Assembly (NCBI GenBank): GCA_002205965.3
Contig: NADL03000771.1
Coordinates: 1,054,001-1,118,000 of the forward strand
Direction of reading: 5' to 3'
From: Kappaphycus alvarezii
Lineage: Eukaryota; Rhodophyta; Florideophyceae; Gigartinales; Solieriaceae
DNA: 64,000 bases
The position numbers were made by a program, and so were the translations under genes. Under the pieces are notes generated by a model. That model was not told where the DNA came from and made no database searches. It worked only from the letters and a program-made list of their open reading frames with translations. Below, one piece after another: positions 59,384-64,000 of this stretch. Position 1 is the first letter of the stretch, and each line of letters starts with the position of its first letter.

Positions 59384-59396
59384 GGTTATGGGCAAC
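59384..59396 (+). promoter_or_regulatory. primer-binding site, half-tRNA(iMet) type
   Basis: GGTTATGGGCAAC follows the LTR end without a gap. It is complementary to the anticodon-loop region of eukaryotic initiator methionine tRNA (GCCCATAACC) rather than to a tRNA 3' end. This is the priming mode known from Drosophila copia. Confidence 0.6.
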
Positions 59397-59644
59397 AAAG
59401 CGTAACCCACTGCGACGCACCCCGATCACACGAGGTATACACATCCATCCTGGATCCGCCTCCGTCTGCACACCTCCGCACTCGCCTTGCCACTCACCGC
59501 ACCCCAAGAGCAATCAGGGCCGACAACAGGGCAAATCAAGCACCCTCCGCCGAGCTTACACAAGAACTCTTACGTCTTACCAGACAAACCGCAACAGACC
59601 GCCAACCACCGTATCACCCCCTACCGACACGCGTCCATCCAACA

Positions 59645-60395
59645 ATGGACCACATATCCATCCTCAAAATAGCCACTCTGCACAAAGCCAACTACGCCCC
59701 GTGTATCCTATCTATCTATGGCGCCGCAGCCTTGATAGATGCCACCGCCCAGGTCATAGACGAACCGACCCCCCCCCACTGACCCGGCCGCTCTCCACAT
59801 ATTCGAAAAGAAACAAGCCATTCTGGTCAGCGCCCTGATCGACTCGATCCCGGCCGACATAGCAACCATGGTCATCCGCCGTAATGTCCGCCCCACGCCG
59901 AGCCAACTCATATCCGCTGTCACCGGCTACCTGGACGCCGCTCAAGACAACTATCACCGCACTTTAAAAGCGCTTGCCAAAAGCACCACATTCCAGGCAG
60001 GCATGACCGTGGTCGAATACCTAACGGCCCATGAAAGCATCCGGGCGAAGATGCTTGCCGCGAACTACCCTGGCGTTGACATCCCGACCACAACCGTGGA
60101 CTTCATGATAGACGGCCTCCAACACAATCCGGATCTGCATCCTGTAGCCATGCTCATGTTTCAATCCAAACCGAAAGACCCGAACGACTTCGCTCAGAGG
60201 CTCACCGGATTGTTACGATTCACTCCACACGGTGGTGCTGGGCCTGCCACACCCCACCCGCCGAATCAAGACACCACAGCCGAAGCAATACATGAAATCC
60301 TAAAGCAACTACGGTCTCTGCGCTCCGCTAAAAAGCCACTCAACCAGCCCCAATTCAAACCCTGCCAACATCACCTAAGTCTGGGGAAACAATAA
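59645..60395 (+). CDS. copia Gag
   Basis: Gag forms the virus-like particle. The frame opens at ATG 59645 ('MDHISILKIATLHKANYAPC'). After a C9 run near 59777, one added base brings it into the frame 'LHIFEKKQAILVSALIDSIP' that continues to 60395. The conserved gag motif is 'VDFMIDGLQHNPDLHPVAML' near 60090, shared with the remnant at 43.3-43.9 kb. A C-terminal zinc knuckle is not seen. Confidence 0.7.
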
Positions 60396-60441
60396 AATCA
60401 AAGCTTCTGCAAAGCAAGCTGGCGCCAATTACGCAGACATC

Positions 60442-61339
60442 ATGCAACAAATCACTGACCTGATTTCAGACAACACGACTGACCATGCGGACAAAACTGC
60501 TGACTGGGAGCACGGTACGTTTGTTATTGATTACGCCGCTGACCTCACACTCCTCACCCACACGACCAACACGTCCCAACCCCTCAACTCACTAATCCCC
60601 ACATCTACCGCCACCAATGATGACACATTTTGCACTCACCTTGGCATGAAGAACATCCAGCCGACCAAGAATAGCCAAATCCGGCTTCCCGCGCTCATCA
60701 ACCCAGCGCTCAAGGCAAATCTGCTATCCGTCCACTCGTTCACCACCAAACATGGTCCGGTCGTCATCACGCGCAAGGCCGACTTCCCATTCGACACTAC
60801 TTCGACAAGGCCCGCTCTCCTTGCCACCGCACTGTGGCAACAGCACCGAATTGCATACCTACTCAAGCCCACAGATGAAATTAAAACCAGCCATGCTCGT
60901 CTAGCCGGCATCTTCCCCTAAGTGCACGTAAAACCAAACCGCGCACCATGCACTGGCAACCCGGCCCGCCCACACACCTCACTACACCGCATTCCAGCGT
61001 TCACAAGACACCCGCAACCTCGACCACCACGGCCGCCCCGAAACACAACCCCATCCCCGCCGCAACTGTCCGACCGTATCCACCTCAACAGACCAAACCC
61101 CGCAAACCACCCGCCTACCCACCAAGCCCCTCGCGCCGTCCGCAGAAGACCTACACAAATGGCATCTCATACTTAACCACGCGTCACCCACCACCATTCA
61201 AAACATGGCCAAGCATGGGACCCTAGCCATCCTCCCCCCTACCCTCCGACGCAACCCATCGCCAATCACATGCATCCCATGCCGACATGCCAAACTACGA
61301 AAGGCAGCCCACACCTGCAACAACAAAACCTACACTATA
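60442..61339 (+). CDS. copia Pol, first part: protease and GAG-pre-integrase
   Basis: The protease segment has 'TFVIDYAADLTLLTHTTN', where D-Y-A replaces the usual D-S-G/A active site, and 'KANLLSVHSFTTKHGPVVIT'. After a stop at 60919 and frame changes, the zinc-binding GAG-pre-integrase block reads 'WHLILNHASPTTIQNMAKHG' (from 61150) and 'CIPCRHAKLRKAAHTCNNK' (to 61330), an HHCC arrangement. The frame then runs into the nested insertion at 61340. Confidence 0.7.
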
Positions 61340-61871
61340 TGCAGTACAGTAGCATCTTTGGAGTACAGTGCGGACTGTAAGACGTGTCACCTATGGGGAG
61401 GCTGTAAGCCGGGGAGAGTGAACTGGACCGCCATGGCCCATGTGGGGACACCAGGTGGACCATTAGGTAATTGATTAGATATTTTAGAATAGATAGCTCC
61501 TATTGGTGGATCGAGGAGGTGGCGGTAGTGGGGCCACTTGTCCTTAAGGAGCAACGTACAGTAGTGTAGATTTACAGTAGTTGTAGTAGGGTAGCTCACC
61601 TTATAAGGAGGACGGTAGGAGTGGGAGTAGCAAAGTCGTAAAGGGAAGCACCCTTTGGCCCCCAACTCTAGGTCTTCAAGCCGTCGACACCTCTAAGGTG
61701 ACCCCTTTATCCCCCTTAAGGCTAATCCCCCGCCCAATGAACCTAACCCTTTACTAGTGCTTCCCTCAAAACCTCCTTTAGGCGAATATCCGTGCTCCTG
61801 CGGTGCTCATCTGCGTTCTAGGTACCCTTTTGTTAGTGGCTACCGACGCACCCTATTGGTCTTATACCACA
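61340..61871 (+). mobile_element. nested solo LTR (532 bp) inside copia pol
   Basis: The insertion starts TGCAGTACAGTAGC and ends CTTATACCACA, so it has the TG...CA ends of an LTR. It is flanked by the 5-bp direct repeat CTATA (61335-61339 and 61872-61876). Removing it with one CTATA restores one frame exactly: 'NNKTYTI' joins 'GAYVSTDTCGPIKP'. A TTATAA box lies near 61600 and several GTACAGT motifs occur inside. No internal coding region remains. A non-LTR insertion with a longer (8-bp) target duplication is the alternative reading. Confidence 0.8.
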
Positions 61872-61876
61872 CTATA

Positions 61877-62644
61877 GGCGCGTACGTCAGCACAGACACA
61901 TGCGGACCTATCAAACCGCCATCCAAACATGGCAACCTGCATTTCCTCACATTCATCGACGCCCAAAGTCGACACCTCACAGTCTACATGCTCCGCAACA
62001 GGCAACAGGTTCAATGGTATACACCGATCCATATGACCTTAATCAACACTGTCCACGGCTTCTACCCCCACACTGTCCGCGTCGACAATTCAAAAGAGTT
62101 CCTGTCCGAAAGCATGCAACAACCATTCCACCGGAACGGCGCAACTGTGAAAACCAGGACCCCCTACCAACTGCAGGAAAACTCACGCGCAGAGCGAATC
62201 AATCTAACTCTCATGAACAGCGTGCGAGCCGACCTCAACACAGCAAATCTACCACTGCCATTCTGGGAGGATGCCCTCAAAGACGTGGTATACAAATACA
62301 ATCTCATCCCGCACTCCGCTACCCACCAGGCACCGTCCAAACTCTGGCTCTCCGCCAAGCCCCAACCCCAAGCGCTTTTTGTCTTTGGCCAGTACGGACA
62401 CGTACCCATCTACCGACTCAAAAGAAAACTCGACCCCAGTGCAATACTCGTCCGGTACATGCACCCCATCGACGACTCCGTTGTGCGCGTATGGAACCCC
62501 ACTACCGACTCTTACATCCAGTTCAGAGCGAAAGACTTCAAACCATACGAACCACGCCAAGATCTGTCCAGCACAACAAGCAGCGCGTTTCACACTGTCC
62601 CCCAACGACTCCCTCCTCCACCCCAAAACACCGCCCAAGCCTGA
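61877..62644 (+). CDS. copia Pol, integrase part
   Basis: The integrase catalytic domain begins right after the nested insertion. Triad residues are in 'STDTCGPIKPP' (D), 'VRVDNSKEFLSE' (D) and 'QENSRAERINLTLM' (E). It continues with 'FWEDALKDVVYKYNLIPHSA' and 'FGQYGHVPIYRLKRKLDPSA', the copia-type integrase tail. A TGA at 62642 ends the frame before the RT. Confidence 0.85.
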   Translation, partial: GAYVSTDTCGPIKPPSKHGNLHFLTFIDAQSRHLTVYMLRNRQQVQWYTPIHMTLINTVHGFYPHTVRVDNSKEFLSESMQQPFHRNGATVKTRTPYQLQENSRAERINLTLMNSVRADLNTANLPLPFWEDALKDVVYKYNLIPHSATHQAPSKLWLSAKPQPQALFVFGQYGHVPIYRLKRKLDPSAILVRYMHPIDDSVVRVWNPTTDSYIQFRAKDFKPYEPRQDLSSTTSSAFHTVPQRLPPPPQNTAQA

Positions 62645-64000
62645 GAATTCGCCGACGCCGCCGAATGGGCGGATGCCCACAACAAAGAGCTGTACACATT
62701 GGAACGAGAGAACACCTCCAAATGGGTGCACAAAAAGCGAATTCCGAAGTCCGCCAAAGTTATACCTCTTAAAATGACCTACCGCTGCAAAAACTCACCC
62801 ACTAGACCGCAAAGCGCGATGCTCCGTCCGTGGAGACCAAATGAAACCATACTTGCATTACAACCCGGAACTCACCACTACATATATGGCTGAAAAACCA
62901 CCATACGAGTCCTCCTCGCCACGGCAGCACACCACAGATGGAAAATTGGACACTTCGATATTGCGGCAGCATACCTGCACGAACAATATCAACACGACAA
63001 ACCGGTGTATGTCAGGGAGCATCCTCGTTTCGATGGCCATGTCCAATACCCCCACCACACAGGCGTTCTACTCAGAAACCTATATGGAACACCCCCGCGG
63101 CGCACACCTACTTCCACGGACTGGCAACCCACCTCCGCTCACATGTATACCTCCAAAGCCACTCCGACCCCTGCCTGTTCTACAAACATCACAACAACGC
63201 ACCCGTCCTCATTGCTGTCAGCATGGACGACTTTCTCCCAGTGTCGCCGTCCCAACAGAATATAGATGAACTTTTCACCGTCCTCACAAAGAAATACAAG
63301 ATATCCAACCTCTGATTCCCCACGACATACCTAAAATGGAACATCAACAAAACCCCACAGGGCCATATACACATATCCCAACCCCACGTGATCCAAGCCC
63401 TCCTGCACCGCACACGCATGACGCACTGCAAACCCAGATCTACTCCCATCCCCGAAAACACCAACTGGAACCACGCCACCACAGCTCACCCACTTCCCCA
63501 AGATCAGACAAAACTCTTCCAATCCATATTGGGAGACTTACGATAACTTACTGATAGCACCCGCCCCGAAATCCAATTTGCGACAAACAAGCTAGCGGAA
63601 CACATGCACAAGCCAACCACAGAACATAACCGCATCCTCCGCTGGCTCCTTCAGTATCTCGATGCCACAACAACACATGGAATACTGTACCGCACGAACA
63701 CCCACCTCCGCACACCAGCCCACCCTATCACGACATACACGGACGCCGACTTTGCCAACACATCTACTCGCCGCTCGCGAACAGGAATCATACACTCTGC
63801 ATACGGATCCCCTGTGGCCTGGCGCAGTTCCAAGCAACACACGGTCGCCAAATCCACTTGCGAAGCGGAATACTTGGCGGCATCCGACGCCGTGCAGGAA
63901 ACTCAATGGCTGCGCCGGCTGGTGGCAGACTGTCAACAACTCACCCATCGAGCAACAAAAGTGCTAATAGACAACAGAGCCACAATTCAAATCGCAAAAA
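62645..64000 (+). CDS. copia Pol, RT and RNase H part, truncated by window end
   Basis: RT blocks: 'HFDIAAAYLHEQYQHDKPVY' (about 62950-63008), 'SDPCLFYKHHNNAPVLIA' and the active site 'SMDDFL' (63220-63237) in place of YVDD. A stop follows at 63313. RNase H runs 63600-64000 with 'TTYTDADFANTSTRRSRTG', 'VAKSTCEAEYLAASDAVQE' and 'VLIDNRATIQIA', supplying its D, E, D residues. Frame changes near 62840-63150 break the RT. Confidence 0.8.

Larger units (their letters stand above)
59201..64000 (+). mobile_element. Ty1/copia retrotransposon, right end beyond the window
   Basis: Order on the plus strand: 5' LTR with TATA box, tRNA primer site, gag, protease, GAG-pre-integrase, integrase, reverse transcriptase and RNase H. 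The RT-RNase H frame runs to the window edge. Domain order (integrase before RT) is diagnostic of Ty1/copia. The pol reading frame is split by a nested 532-bp insertion, a stop after the integrase at 62642 and frame changes in RT. So the copy is inactive, though much better preserved than the gypsy elements. Confidence 0.9.

Noticed and set aside
1..64000. CRISPR arrays, bacterial operons and rRNA genes
   Set aside because: No regularly spaced repeats with unique spacers, no ribosome-binding-site pattern and no rRNA sequence; all recognisable genes are eukaryotic.

Overview
This window looks like nuclear DNA of a eukaryote that alternates compact islands of housekeeping genes with long stretches of decayed transposable elements. 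Three host genes have clear GT-AG introns of 105-144 bp. The others look intron-poor, or carry frame breaks that can be read as single missing bases. Small intron-poor gene islands, introns near 125 bp, copia and gypsy elements and a plant-like ABC1 kinase fit a red alga of the Chondrus type. That assignment is inference only.

Layout. 1-16.4 kb: a wrecked Ty3/gypsy element (1.8-3.2 kb, minus strand), about 8 kb of AT-rich DNA without recognisable genes, a triple 167-bp tandem repeat carrying TATA boxes (11.2-11.7 kb), a gene for an acidic protein (11.9-12.5 kb), small repeats and a MITE-like inverted repeat. 16.4-23.6 kb: gene island 1, with a ZnT-type zinc transporter, a secreted/type I membrane protein, CKS1 (two exons), CDC45 and RRP15. 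24.3-45.7 kb: a transposon block with three same-strand copies of one DDE transposase, a Ty3/gypsy chromovirus with a C-terminal chromodomain, several fragments of one or two related reverse-transcriptase (RT) elements, and a copia-type gag remnant. 45.7-58.1 kb: gene island 2, with a small probable mitochondrial protein, a LicD-family protein, zeta-COP, a five-exon ABC1/UbiB kinase, an OHCU-decarboxylase-domain protein, RNA polymerase III subunit RPC9 (three exons) and glutamine-dependent NAD synthetase. This island is interrupted at 53.4-54.7 kb by two RT-element ends in opposite orientation. 59.2-64 kb: a Ty1/copia element, cut by the window end, with a solo LTR nested in its pol gene.

Two window-wide patterns stand out. 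First, nearly every frame break in a conserved gene is repaired by adding one base, usually in or beside a short homopolymer, which points to systematic one-base deletions in the assembly rather than gene decay. Second, a GTAC-centred 5-bp repeat (TACTG/CAGTA) recurs in intergenic DNA, often 150-400 bp upstream of start codons, and also occurs in LTR sequence.

Cell-cycle genes (CKS1 and CDC45) are divergent neighbours. The other host genes are unrelated housekeeping functions: secretion, rRNA processing, Pol III transcription, NAD synthesis, zinc transport and purine/urate degradation.
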